From Lachnoclostridium sp. (GTDB taxonomy: Bacteria; Bacillota_A; Clostridia; Lachnospirales; Lachnospiraceae): 15,056 nt of DNA. The stretch is taken from contig SVDR01000053.1 of NCBI GenBank assembly GCA_015057755.1, positions 1-15,056 of the forward strand, written 5' to 3'. Position numbers and translations under genes: made by a program. The notes beneath the pieces were generated by a model. It did no database searches and was not told the origin of the DNA. It saw only the letters and a program-made list of their open reading frames with translations. Positions within the stretch are counted from its first letter, which is position 1. Every line of letters starts with the position of its first letter. Of this stretch, positions 6,778 through 13,963 are shown one piece after another.

Positions 6778-7182
6778 TTAGTGTCCGCAATGATGACTGC
6801 CGCAACCGTGATCTCCGCATTCGTGGTTATGATCATGATGTTCGCTGTCGTGGTGGCTGCATTGTACATCTGGATTGAAATCCAGCTTACCTGCCAGGAA
6901 AGCTTCCACAGCGCTGTCTGCGTCACCTGTAACACCGCCGTAAAGCTTGATGCCTGCAGCATCGAGAGCCATACGTGCACCGCCGCCGATACCGCCGCAA
7001 ATCAGGGCATCTGCCTGAAGGCTGCTTAAAACCCCGGCCAGTGCGCCGTGACCGCTGCCGTTTGTATCGACAACTTCGGAAGAAATGATCTTGCCGTCTT
7101 CAATCGTGTATACTTTGAACTGTTCTGTGTGACCAAAGTGCTGGAAAATCTGTCCGTTTTCATAAGTAACTGCAATTCTCAT
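6778..7182 (-). CDS. NifX/NifB-type (Nitro_FeMo-Co) protein with His/Cys-rich tail
   Basis: A 134-residue protein. Residues 1-107 form the dinitrogenase iron-molybdenum-cofactor domain (PF02579): MRIAVTYENGQIFQHFGH at the start, the glycine-rich LICGGIGGGARMAL at about 60-73, and LYGGVTGDADSAVEAFLAG. Stand-alone proteins of this type occur in many anaerobes without nitrogenase and are thought to carry Fe-S or other metal clusters; no nif gene is seen here. Residues 108-134 hold ten His and four Cys in 27 positions, a likely metal-binding tail. I chose the ATG at 7182 because AAAAGGAG lies upstream and the domain starts there; the open frame continues upstream without support. It has its own promoter at 7223-7251 and is convergent with Uma2. 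Confidence 0.88.
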   Translation of the reverse strand: MRIAVTYENGQIFQHFGHTEQFKVYTIEDGKIISSEVVDTNGSGHGALAGVLSSLQADALICGGIGGGARMALDAAGIKLYGGVTGDADSAVEAFLAGKLDFNPDVQCSHHDSEHHDHNHECGDHGCGSHHCGH

Positions 7183-7222
7183 AATAAAATCTCCTTTTCT
7201 TTGATTATGTAAACCTAAAATC

Positions 7223-7251
7223 ATTATAAAACTTTTTGATTTCGATTTCAA
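7223..7251 (-). promoter_or_regulatory. Promoter of the NifX-like gene
   Basis: On the minus strand TTGAAA (7246-7251), a 17-base spacer and a perfect TATAAT (7223-7228). Predicted start near 7216, giving a leader of about 34 bases. It begins immediately after the U tract of the upstream RNA's terminator, so this gene can be transcribed independently of that RNA. Confidence 0.75.
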
Positions 7252-7283
7252 GAATAAAAAGCGTCCCACAAAGCTGCGGGACG
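7252..7283 (-). terminator. Intrinsic terminator of the minus-strand structured RNA
   Basis: On the minus strand CGTCCC (7283-7278) pairs with GGGACG (7267-7262), followed by C and TTTTTATT. The loop carries AGCTTTGTG-type sequence that is complementary to an upstream segment of the same transcript (7342-7350). Confidence 0.7.
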
Positions 7284-7401
7284 GAAGAACATTTCAAGGG
7301 GGACCTGCCGGGCGCGACCCCGACAGGTATGAGTATGAAAAAGCTTTGTGTGTTCAAGTGTAGCACTTGAAACAAAGGCAGGTTATCCATTCGGATAACG
7401 T
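7252..7401 (-). ncRNA. Unidentified structured RNA, about 150 nt
   Basis: Reading the minus strand from about 7401 there are four hairpins in a row: GTTATCC/GGATAAC (7399-7382); a 14-bp hairpin with a 3-base bulge (7377-7344, arms CTTTGT-TTCAAGTG and CACTTGAA-ACAAAG); ACCTG-x-CGGG/CCCG-x-CAGGT (7328-7303); and the terminator at 7283-7252. Three longer-range complementarities are also exact: 7267-7275 with 7342-7350 (9 bp), 7292-7298 with 7366-7372 (7 bp) and 7303-7309 with 7377-7383 (7 bp). They overlap the local hairpins, so alternative folds are possible. No protein frame explains the stretch. It matches none of the riboswitch, SRP, 6S, tmRNA or T-box signatures I can recall. It could be a stand-alone small RNA, since the NifX-like gene has its own promoter, or a leader with read-through. 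The rest of the 394-base gap to 7577 is AT-rich with the udk promoter. Confidence 0.6.
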
Positions 7402-7407
7402 ATTTGT

Positions 7408-7413
7408 ATTATA
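7408..7413 (-). promoter_or_regulatory. -10 box of the minus-strand structured RNA
   Basis: A perfect TATAAT on the minus strand placed to start transcription near 7401, just before the first hairpin. The -35 region (around 7430-7437) is a poor match to TTGACA, so promoter strength is uncertain. Confidence 0.5.
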
Positions 7414-7488
7414 GACAATAAATGTGTCTAAAATGTGAGAAAGCAATAAAAAAAGAATAAAAAAGTTTAAGAAGTTATGAAATAAATG

Positions 7489-7517
7489 TGGAAAAATTCG
7501 TGAATAGCGGTTACAAT
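7489..7517 (+). promoter_or_regulatory. Candidate promoter of udk
   Basis: TGGAAA (7489-7494), a 17-base spacer and TACAAT (7512-7517). Predicted start near 7524, leaving a leader of about 53 bases containing a small hairpin (CGTAA/TTACG near 7535-7552). The stretch TACAATGAAAG of the -10 is repeated at 7555. Confidence 0.5.
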
Positions 7518-7576
7518 GAAAGATAACATGGGCGCGTAAGTTCAGATTTACGTGTACAATGAAAGGTGGTATGTGA

Positions 7577-8200
7577 ATGGGAAAGGTATTGGTAATCGGT
7601 ATCGCCGGTGGTTCTGGAAGCGGTAAAACCACTCTGACGAACCAGATTGTATCCCGATTTTCTGATGAAGTGACAGTAGTTACACATGATAATTACTACA
7701 AGGCGCACGATGAGATGACGTACGAGGAGCGCTGCAGGCTTAACTATGACCATCCCAATGCGTTTGATACAGAATTGATGATCGAGCATTTGAAGCAGTT
7801 AAAAAACGGTCAGTCGGTCGAATGCCCGATCTATGATTATACGATCCATAACCGCAGCAAAAATACTCTGACGATTGCTCCGGCAAAAGTAATCATCGTG
7901 GAAGGTATCCTGATTTTCGAAAATAAGGAATTGTGCGAGCAGATGGATATCCGCATTTTCGTTGATACAGATGATGATCTCCGTATTATCCGCCGTATCC
8001 GCAGAGACGTTATGGAACGTGCGAGAAGTCTGGATTCCGTGATCAATCAGTATATGGAAACAGTAAAACCGATGCACGAGCAGTTTGTAGAGCCGAGCAA
8101 GAAAAATGCCAGCATTATCGTTCCGGAAGGCGGACGCAATGAAGTGGCTCTCAACATGATCTTGAACCAGGTTCGCAGCCATTTAGCGGCAGAAGAATAG
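7577..8200 (+). CDS. udk: Uridine kinase
   Basis: Uridine kinase phosphorylates uridine and cytidine to UMP and CMP in the pyrimidine salvage pathway. The 207-residue length equals the family norm. Walker A is GGSGSGKT at residues 11-18; THDNYYK follows at about 35-41, then YDHPNAFD, YDYTIHNR, IVEGILIFEN and the lid-like RIRRDVMERARS. MHEQFVEPSKK near the C-terminus is typical of the family. AAGGTGG at about 7562-7568 supports ATG 7577. It is a single gene; I see no convincing terminator in the 147 bases before the next gene, which has its own promoter. Confidence 0.93.
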   Translation: MGKVLVIGIAGGSGSGKTTLTNQIVSRFSDEVTVVTHDNYYKAHDEMTYEERCRLNYDHPNAFDTELMIEHLKQLKNGQSVECPIYDYTIHNRSKNTLTIAPAKVIIVEGILIFENKELCEQMDIRIFVDTDDDLRIIRRIRRDVMERARSLDSVINQYMETVKPMHEQFVEPSKKNASIIVPEGGRNEVALNMILNQVRSHLAAEE

Positions 8201-8283
8201 TGGAAACGGCAGAAATAACGAGAAAATGCCACAGTTTTGCCTGAAAATGTACAGTAAATTTTAAACAATTTCGAGAGATTTTC

Positions 8284-8292
8284 TGGTATAAT
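8284..8292 (+). promoter_or_regulatory. Extended -10 promoter of the cell-wall-binding protein
   Basis: TGG directly precedes a perfect TATAAT (8287-8292), an extended -10; the -35 region (TAAACA at 8262-8267) is weak and badly spaced. The leader of about 49 bases ends with AAGGAGG at 8333-8339, eight bases from the ATG. Confidence 0.6.
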
Positions 8293-8347
8293 ACAGACAG
8301 AATAAAAAATGTAAAATATTCCATACAAATATAAGGAGGATATATTT

Positions 8348-9571
8348 ATGAAGAAAAGAATGAGTGCACTTGTATTAGCAACTGCAATGGCAGCGTCCGC
8401 GGTTACTCCGGCGATGGCAGCAAGAAGTGACAAGTATGACTATATTGAAGATATTGATCTTAAAGTTACTTATGATATTGAAGCTGGTATGACAGACGAA
8501 GATTGGAGTATCAGTGTTGATGTGGTCGGAAATAATAATATTGAATTCGATGAGGAAGAAAATGTAACTGTTTCTTATGCTCCGGAAGAGGGAGAGACTT
8601 GGAAAGAAGGCGTGAAGCCGAAGATCACAGTAGTTATGACTGTTGATAAAGATTACGATTGGCGTTTTGATGATGACCTGATTGAGAAAGATGGCGGTGT
8701 AACTCTTACAAGCGACAGCGATGATGACTTAACTATTTCCAAGGTAAGTGCTTCCAGCTCTAAAGTTACTGTTACATTAACCATTCCGAAACTGAAATAT
8801 CCGGATGGCTACTGGGATGACCGTCTGTATATCGAAGATGCTGAGTGGGGCGATGATGGTGTAGCGACTTGGGCTGAGAATGAGAATGCAGAAGGTTATG
8901 AGGTAAGAGTATACCGTGGTACAAAGTCTTTAGCAACAGGCCTCAAGACTACAGATACAGAGTATGATCTTTCTGAGTATTTTACAAGCAAAGGGGAATA
9001 CACATTTAAGGTACGTGCATACTATGATGATTACAAAGGTGAGTGGGAAGAGTCTGATGATCTTGACTTAGATAAGGAAGAAGCTGAGGAGATCTACGCA
9101 AATGCTTCCGTAACATCTGGTTCCACAAGCTCTACATCTAAACCGTCCAACGGTCCGTCCTCCAGCACAACAGTAAACTTACCGTCTTACGTTGTAAAAG
9201 GTAACTGGGGTACAAAGAACGGCAAGTGGACATTCACAGACAACAAAGGCGTAGCTTACAAGAATAAATGGGCAGCTGTATACAATCCGTATGCAAACAC
9301 AGCAGCAGGTCAGCAGGCATTTGACTGGTTCTACTTCGATGCAAACGGCGAGATGGTAACTGGCTGGATCCTTGATGGCGGTCTCTACTACTACTGTTCC
9401 CCGTTATCTGATGGTACACAGGGCCGCATGGTAACAGGCTGGTGCCAGGTTGATGGTGCTTGGTACTACTTCAATCCGAACTCTGACGGCACAAGAGGTG
9501 CGATGCAGACAAACAAATGGATCGGCAACGACTACGTTGGTGCAGACGGCAGATTTGAGAAGTCCAGATAA
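8348..9571 (+). CDS. Secreted protein with Fn3-like domain and cell-wall-binding repeats
   Basis: A 407-residue exported protein. A signal peptide covers residues 1-24, with basic MKKR, a hydrophobic core and AMA before A25. The mature N-terminal region (25 to about 158) is acidic, beta-rich and unrecognised. Residues about 160-243 look like a fibronectin type III-like domain (YEVRVYRGTKS, EYTFKVRAYYDDYKGEW). A Ser/Thr/Pro linker spans about 252-278. From about 284 come cell-wall-binding repeats (WGTKNGKWTF, FYFDANGEMVTGW, AWYYFNPNSDGTRGAM) like those that hold proteins on the wall of Lachnospiraceae and streptococci. There is no LPXTG. Two cysteines replace usual residues in the repeats (YYYCSP, GWCQVDG). 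AAGGAGG at ideal spacing sets the start. It is monocistronic and looks well expressed. No catalytic domain is recognised, so an adhesin or structural wall protein is the best guess. Confidence 0.85.
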   Translation: MKKRMSALVLATAMAASAVTPAMAARSDKYDYIEDIDLKVTYDIEAGMTDEDWSISVDVVGNNNIEFDEEENVTVSYAPEEGETWKEGVKPKITVVMTVDKDYDWRFDDDLIEKDGGVTLTSDSDDDLTISKVSASSSKVTVTLTIPKLKYPDGYWDDRLYIEDAEWGDDGVATWAENENAEGYEVRVYRGTKSLATGLKTTDTEYDLSEYFTSKGEYTFKVRAYYDDYKGEWEESDDLDLDKEEAEEIYANASVTSGSTSSTSKPSNGPSSSTTVNLPSYVVKGNWGTKNGKWTFTDNKGVAYKNKWAAVYNPYANTAAGQQAFDWFYFDANGEMVTGWILDGGLYYYCSPLSDGTQGRMVTGWCQVDGAWYYFNPNSDGTRGAMQTNKWIGNDYVGADGRFEKSR

Positions 9572-9610
9572 TATCTAGATAATTAGACGAAAATCCAATG
9601 ATGAATACTG

Positions 9611-9639
9611 AAGGATGGCGCGAAGGCGCCATCCTTTTT
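9611..9639 (+). terminator. Intrinsic terminator after the wall-binding protein
   Basis: AAGGATGGCGC (9611-9621) pairs perfectly with GCGCCATCCTT (9626-9636) around a GAAG loop, followed by T's. Confidence 0.92.
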
Positions 9640-9712
9640 GGCGTAAAAAGGGACTATTTTGACGAATGTACCCAGAAATTCTAAGATTTTCATGAAATCT
9701 TGAAAAAACCTC

Positions 9713-9741
9713 TTTAAAAATGAAATGCTTTTGTATATAAT
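9713..9741 (+). promoter_or_regulatory. Promoter of mreB-recD2-comF
   Basis: TTTAAA (9713-9718), a 17-base spacer and a perfect TATAAT (9736-9741). The leader of about 85 bases contains two small hairpins: CGCTC/GAGCG (9757-9771) and AAAGTT/AACTTT (9777-9792). Confidence 0.65.
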
Positions 9742-9832
9742 GAAACTGATATTTTGCGCTCATTGGGAGCGGTAGGAAAGTTTTGAAACTTTAGTGATAG
9801 ATTTTTGAAGAAGTGACAGGAGGAAGATGTTC

Positions 9833-10837
9833 ATGCTGTTTGCGTCACATGACATTGGAATTGACTTAGGTACAGCCAGCATTCTGGTATACATTAAGGG
9901 CAAGGGCGTTGTTTTAAAAGAACCGTCCGTAGTAGCTCTCGACAGAGAGACTAATAAAGTTATTACATTCGGTGAAGAGGCTCGTCTTATGATCGGTCGT
10001 ACACCGGGTAACATTGTTGCTGTTCGTCCGCTCCGTAAGGGTGTTATTTCCGACTACACAGTGACAGAGAAGATGTTGAAGTACTTTATCGACAAAGCAG
10101 TTGGCAAGAGAACGCTCAGAAAGCCGAGAATCGCAGTTTGTATCCCGAGTGGTGCGACTGAGGTTGAGAAGAAGGCAGTTGAGGATGCAACTTATCAGGC
10201 AGGCGCACGTGAAGTTTGCATTATTGAGGAGCCGGTAGCGGCTGCGATCGGTGCAGGCATCGATATTTCCAAAGCGTGCGGTAATATGATCGTTGATATC
10301 GGCGGCGGTACTGCAGATATCGCGGTAATCTCTCTCGGAGGTACTGTAGTAAGTACTTCTATTAAGACTGCCGGTGACGATTTCGATGAGGCGCTGGTTC
10401 GTTATATGAGAAAGAAACACAATCTCCTTATCGGTGAGAGAACTGCGGAGGAGATTAAGATCAACATCGGTGCGGCTTACCGCCGTCCGGAGCTGATCAC
10501 GATGGAAGTTCGTGGAAGAAACCTTGTGACAGGTCTTCCGAAGACGATTACTGTAACATCCGATGAGACTCTGGAAGCACTTCGTGAGCCGGCGATGCAG
10601 ATCGTAGATGCGGTACACAACGTTCTTGAGAGAACTCCGCCGGAGCTTGCGGCAGATATTTTTGACCGCGGTATCGTACTGACAGGTGGTGGTGCGCTTC
10701 TGTCCGGTCTGGATGCTCTGATCGAGGAAAAGACAGGCATTACAACGATGATCGCAGAGGAGCCGTTAACAGCGGTTGCGATTGGTACAGGTAAGTTTAT
10801 CGAGTTCTTCCACAATCCGAAACGTGCAGAGCGTTAA
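9833..10837 (+). CDS. mreB: Rod shape-determining protein, MreB/Mbl family
   Basis: A bacterial actin homologue that polymerises at the membrane and guides lateral wall synthesis. The 334-residue length is normal. Phosphate-1 loop is DLGTAS (11-16), phosphate-2 DIGGGTADIAV from D155, the ExxxAA-type EEPVAAAIGAG near 136, and the adenosine motif GIVLTGGGALLSG around 280-290. I chose ATG 9833 because AGGAGG at 9818-9823 is nine bases away; ATG 9827 would be only three bases from it and adds just two residues. No mreC or mreD follows. Instead recD2 comes 53 bases later without a terminator, so this is a separate paralogue site such as those of Mbl; family assignment between MreB, Mbl and MreBH cannot be settled by eye. 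Confidence 0.92.
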   Translation: MLFASHDIGIDLGTASILVYIKGKGVVLKEPSVVALDRETNKVITFGEEARLMIGRTPGNIVAVRPLRKGVISDYTVTEKMLKYFIDKAVGKRTLRKPRIAVCIPSGATEVEKKAVEDATYQAGAREVCIIEEPVAAAIGAGIDISKACGNMIVDIGGGTADIAVISLGGTVVSTSIKTAGDDFDEALVRYMRKKHNLLIGERTAEEIKINIGAAYRRPELITMEVRGRNLVTGLPKTITVTSDETLEALREPAMQIVDAVHNVLERTPPELAADIFDRGIVLTGGGALLSGLDALIEEKTGITTMIAEEPLTAVAIGTGKFIEFFHNPKRAER

Positions 10838-10890
10838 TTTCGGCGTGGAATCGCAACAAGAAACAAAGCAGGATATTCAAAGATTATTTT

Positions 10891-13158
10891 ATGGCAACTG
10901 TAACAGGTTATGTTGAAAAAATTAAATATCGCAACGAAGAGAATGGTTATACCGTTTTATATGTGACGGATGGCAGAGACGAGTACATTTTGATCGGTAC
11001 ATTTCCTTATATTAGTGAGGGAGAGCGGATCGAGGCCACGGGGCGCATGGTGGAACATTCGATTTATGGCGAGCAGCTGGCGGTGGAGAGTTATGAGATT
11101 AAGGCTCCCGAGGATACGCTGGCGATTGAACGATATCTCGGCTCCGGTGCTGTCAAAGGCATCGGAGCTGCTTTGGCTAAAAGGATCGTTAAAAAATTCA
11201 AAGCAGACACATTTCGGATCATGGAAGAAGAACCGGAGCGTCTGGCTGAGGTCAAAGGCATCAGTGAGCGCATGGCGATGGAAATCGCTGAACAGGTAGA
11301 GGAAAAGCGAGATATGCGTCAGGCGATGCTGTTTTTACAGCAGTACGGGATTTCCATGAATCTGGCAGTAAAGATTTACCAGCAGTATGGTCAAAAGCTT
11401 TATTCGGTAATTCAGGAAAATCCATACCAGTTGGCAGACGATATCTCCGGTGTGGGCTTTAAGATTGCAGACGAGATTGCTGCGAAAGTGGGTATTTTTA
11501 CAGACTCAGACTATCGGATCAAGAGCGGACTGTTTTACACGCTTTTGCAGGCAATGGGAAATGGCCACACATATCTGCCGGAAGAGGAATTGCTTACCAA
11601 TGCTTCGGAGCTCCTCAAGGTCGATGCAGAACATATGGGAAAGCATATTATGGACCTTCAGATGGAGCGCAAGCTGATCGTCAAAGAAAAAGACGGCGCG
11701 CGGATCGTATTCCCGGCTCAGTTTTTTTACATGGAATTAAATACAGCCAGAATGCTGCATGATCTGAATCTGAAGGACAAAGTCTCATCGGATAAGATCA
11801 AGGCCCGGATTGGACGGATTCTGGCATCGGATGAGATGGAACTGGACGAATTACAGGAACAGGCGGTCATTGAGGCGGTAAATAACGGACTCCTGATCGT
11901 TACAGGCGGTCCGGGTACAGGAAAGACGACGACGATCAACACCATCATTCGTTATTTTGAGCAGGAAGGCATGGAAATCCTTCTGGCGGCTCCGACGGGA
12001 CGTGCAGCTAAGCGTATGGCGGAGGCGACAGGATACGAGGCAAAGACCATTCACAGACTGTTGGAGCTGACAGGAGCTCCGGTGATGGAAAATCGCAACG
12101 GAGTGTCGGAAAGTAATTCTGCAGCAGTTGGAAGCGCGCGTCTGGAAGGCATGCATTTTGAGCGAAATGAGCAGAATCCACTGGATGCGGATGTGATCAT
12201 CATCGATGAGATGTCCATGGTGGATATTACCCTGATGCACGCGCTTTTAAAGGCGGTTAATGTGGGAACCAGACTGATCCTGGTTGGTGATGTGAACCAG
12301 CTTCCGAGTGTAGGTCCGGGAAATGTGCTACGGGATATGATCGAGTCCGGTAGATTTCCGGTGGTGAAGCTGACGAAGATTTTCCGTCAGGCAGCGGAGA
12401 GTGACATTATCGTCAATGCCCATAAGATCAATGATGGTGAGCGTGTTCCGCTGGATAAACGAAGCCGTGACTTCTTATTTATAAGAAGAGAATATCCAAC
12501 CGATATTGTGAGAGATATGATGGTGCTTCTGAAGGACAAATTGCCCAATTATGTGCAGGCGGATCCGACGGAGATCCAGATCATGACACCAATGCGAAAA
12601 GGCGCGCTGGGTGTGGAGCAGCTCAACAAGGTTCTGCAGGAGAATTTCAACCCTCCGGGACCGGATAAGCCGGAAAAGGAGTCAGGAGGAACTGTTTTCC
12701 GCAAAGGCGACAAGGTCATGCAGATTAAGAATAATTATCAGATCGAGTGGGAAACCAGAAGCCGGTACGGAATTCCGCTGGAGCGCGGAGCTGGCGTATT
12801 CAATGGCGACACAGGGATCATTCGTGAGGTGAATAATTTTGCGGAAACGCTGGAAGTGGAATTTGATGAGGGGAAGATGGTTGAGTACAGCTTCAAACAG
12901 CTGGAGGAGCTGGAATTGGCTTACGCGATCACGATCCACAAATCTCAGGGAAGCGAGTATCCGGCGGTGGTAATCCCGGTACATTCCGGACCGCGTATGC
13001 TGATGACACGCAATCTGATCTACACAGCCGTGACCAGAGCGAAAAAATGTGTCTGCCTGGTGGGTGTTCCGGAAGTGTTCCAGTTCATGGTGGACAATGA
13101 AGTAGAACAAAAGCGATATTCTGGTTTGAAAGACCGGATTATGGAGATCGACTTTTAA
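10891..13158 (+). CDS. recD2: RecD2-type ATP-dependent DNA helicase
   Basis: RecD2 is a 5'-3' superfamily 1B helicase that acts without RecBC in DNA repair and replication-fork maintenance. The 755-residue protein has the N-terminal OB-like region starting VTGYVEKIKYRNEENGYTV, a helix-hairpin-helix region (GAVKGIGAALAKRIVKKF and EVKGISERMAMEIAEQV, about 85-135), Walker A GGPGTGKT (339-346), Walker B VIIIDEMSMVD, motif III LVGDVNQLPSVGPGN, motif IV LTKIFRQ, GDKVMQIKNNY, and motif VI IHKSQGSEYPAVV with YTAVTRAKK. All helicase motifs are intact. The ribosome site is weak (AGGA 17 bases upstream), but the family's N-terminus begins exactly here, so ATG 10891 is kept. It is probably cotranscribed with mreB upstream and comF, which starts five bases after its stop. 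Confidence 0.95.
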   Translation: MATVTGYVEKIKYRNEENGYTVLYVTDGRDEYILIGTFPYISEGERIEATGRMVEHSIYGEQLAVESYEIKAPEDTLAIERYLGSGAVKGIGAALAKRIVKKFKADTFRIMEEEPERLAEVKGISERMAMEIAEQVEEKRDMRQAMLFLQQYGISMNLAVKIYQQYGQKLYSVIQENPYQLADDISGVGFKIADEIAAKVGIFTDSDYRIKSGLFYTLLQAMGNGHTYLPEEELLTNASELLKVDAEHMGKHIMDLQMERKLIVKEKDGARIVFPAQFFYMELNTARMLHDLNLKDKVSSDKIKARIGRILASDEMELDELQEQAVIEAVNNGLLIVTGGPGTGKTTTINTIIRYFEQEGMEILLAAPTGRAAKRMAEATGYEAKTIHRLLELTGAPVMENRNGVSESNSAAVGSARLEGMHFERNEQNPLDADVIIIDEMSMVDITLMHALLKAVNVGTRLILVGDVNQLPSVGPGNVLRDMIESGRFPVVKLTKIFRQAAESDIIVNAHKINDGERVPLDKRSRDFLFIRREYPTDIVRDMMVLLKDKLPNYVQADPTEIQIMTPMRKGALGVEQLNKVLQENFNPPGPDKPEKESGGTVFRKGDKVMQIKNNYQIEWETRSRYGIPLERGAGVFNGDTGIIREVNNFAETLEVEFDEGKMVEYSFKQLEELELAYAITIHKSQGSEYPAVVIPVHSGPRMLMTRNLIYTAVTRAKKCVCLVGVPEVFQFMVDNEVEQKRYSGLKDRIMEIDF

Positions 13159-13163
13159 TAATA

Positions 13164-13883
13164 ATGAAGAAAATCTACAAAGAAACAATTCTAAATATTC
13201 TTTTCCCCCGCCGCTGCCCGGTGTGCGGGGGAATCGTGAAGCCGGCGGGCAGGCTGATCTGCCCGACCTGCTTTCGGGAACTTTCGTTTGTAAAAGCCCC
13301 GACGTGTAAAAAATGCGGAAAAGAAATTGAAAATGAGACCATGGAGTTTTGTGCGGACTGTATGGCGCATCGTCATGTCTTTGAGTACGGAAAGGCGCTG
13401 CTCAATTACAATGACATTGCCAGAGATTCCATGGTGCAGATCAAATATCACAATAAAAGAGAATATCTGGATTTTTACGGAGCAGCGCTGGCAGCGAGAT
13501 ATGAACGAGAGATCCGTAAAATGAACGTGGATGCGATCATTCCGGTTCCGGTTCATCCGTCCCGTAGACGAAAGAGAGGATTTAATCAGGCTGAAGTGCT
13601 GGCAAAGATCCTTGGGGAACGGCTGGGAATTTCTGTAAGACCGGAATTGTTAAAGCGTACGAAGAAAACACTTCCGCAAAAAGAGCTTACCGTTGGAGAA
13701 CGTTTGAAAAATCTGTCAGGTGCGTTTCGGGCGGAAGCATTTCCGGCAGATATCAGGCGTGTGCTGCTGGTGGATGATATTTACACCACCGGAAGCACTG
13801 TGGAAGCCTGTACGCGTGTTTTAAAGGCGGCAGGAGCCGAAACAGTGTATTTTATTGTTATCTGCATGGCAGGAGGACGATAA
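13164..13883 (+). CDS. comF: ComF family protein (zinc-finger phosphoribosyltransferase)
   Basis: ComF proteins have an N-terminal zinc ribbon and a C-terminal type I phosphoribosyltransferase domain, and take part in natural DNA uptake in competent bacteria (ComFC, with the ComFA helicase). Their substrate is unclear. Here the Cys pairs are C18/C21, C33/C36, C48/C51 and C63/C66. Then comes VDAIIPVPVHPSRRRKRGFNQAEVL, and the PRPP loop LLVDDIYTTGST (201-212). The 239-residue length is normal. There is no obvious ribosome site; it starts five bases after recD2, so translation is probably coupled. comFA is absent; RecD2, another helicase, takes the neighbouring position. No clear terminator follows. 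Confidence 0.93.
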   Translation: MKKIYKETILNILFPRRCPVCGGIVKPAGRLICPTCFRELSFVKAPTCKKCGKEIENETMEFCADCMAHRHVFEYGKALLNYNDIARDSMVQIKYHNKREYLDFYGAALAARYEREIRKMNVDAIIPVPVHPSRRRKRGFNQAEVLAKILGERLGISVRPELLKRTKKTLPQKELTVGERLKNLSGAFRAEAFPADIRRVLLVDDIYTTGSTVEACTRVLKAAGAETVYFIVICMAGGR

Positions 13884-13911
13884 AATCTTGTAAAATCAAG
13901 AAAAAAACCAC

Positions 13912-13940
13912 TTGACGTAGTATGTACAATATGCTACAAT
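13912..13940 (+). promoter_or_regulatory. Strong promoter of rpmG-secE-nusG
   Basis: TTGACG (13912-13917), a 17-base spacer and TACAAT (13935-13940), with TGC directly before the -10 (extended -10). Predicted start near 13947; the leader to rpmG is about 112 bases. Confidence 0.85.
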
Positions 13941-13963
13941 GCTAGGGCGAATGGAAGAACATA

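Noticed and set aside
6781..7029. 82-residue plus-strand frame overlapping the NifX-like gene
   Set aside because: It is the antisense shadow of the His/Cys-rich tail and Gly-rich core, with no ribosome site.
7201..7400. A plus-strand structured RNA starting from TTGATT/TATAAA near 7201-7230
   Set aside because: The hairpins exist on both strands, but only the minus strand has a T tract after the last stem and a consensus -10 before the first.
7252..7401. Identity as 6S RNA, SRP RNA, T-box or a named riboswitch
   Set aside because: There is no closing stem joining both ends as in 6S, no GGAAGG-type SRP loop, no T-box sequence, and no conserved core of the common riboswitches that I can recall.
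9914..10618. 234-residue minus-strand frame inside mreB
   Set aside because: It is a long antisense shadow of a gene with intact actin motifs; its translation resembles no family.
13886..13900. TCTTG/CAAGA hairpin after comF as its terminator
   Set aside because: The stem has only 5 bp and is followed by A's, not T's, on the plus strand.
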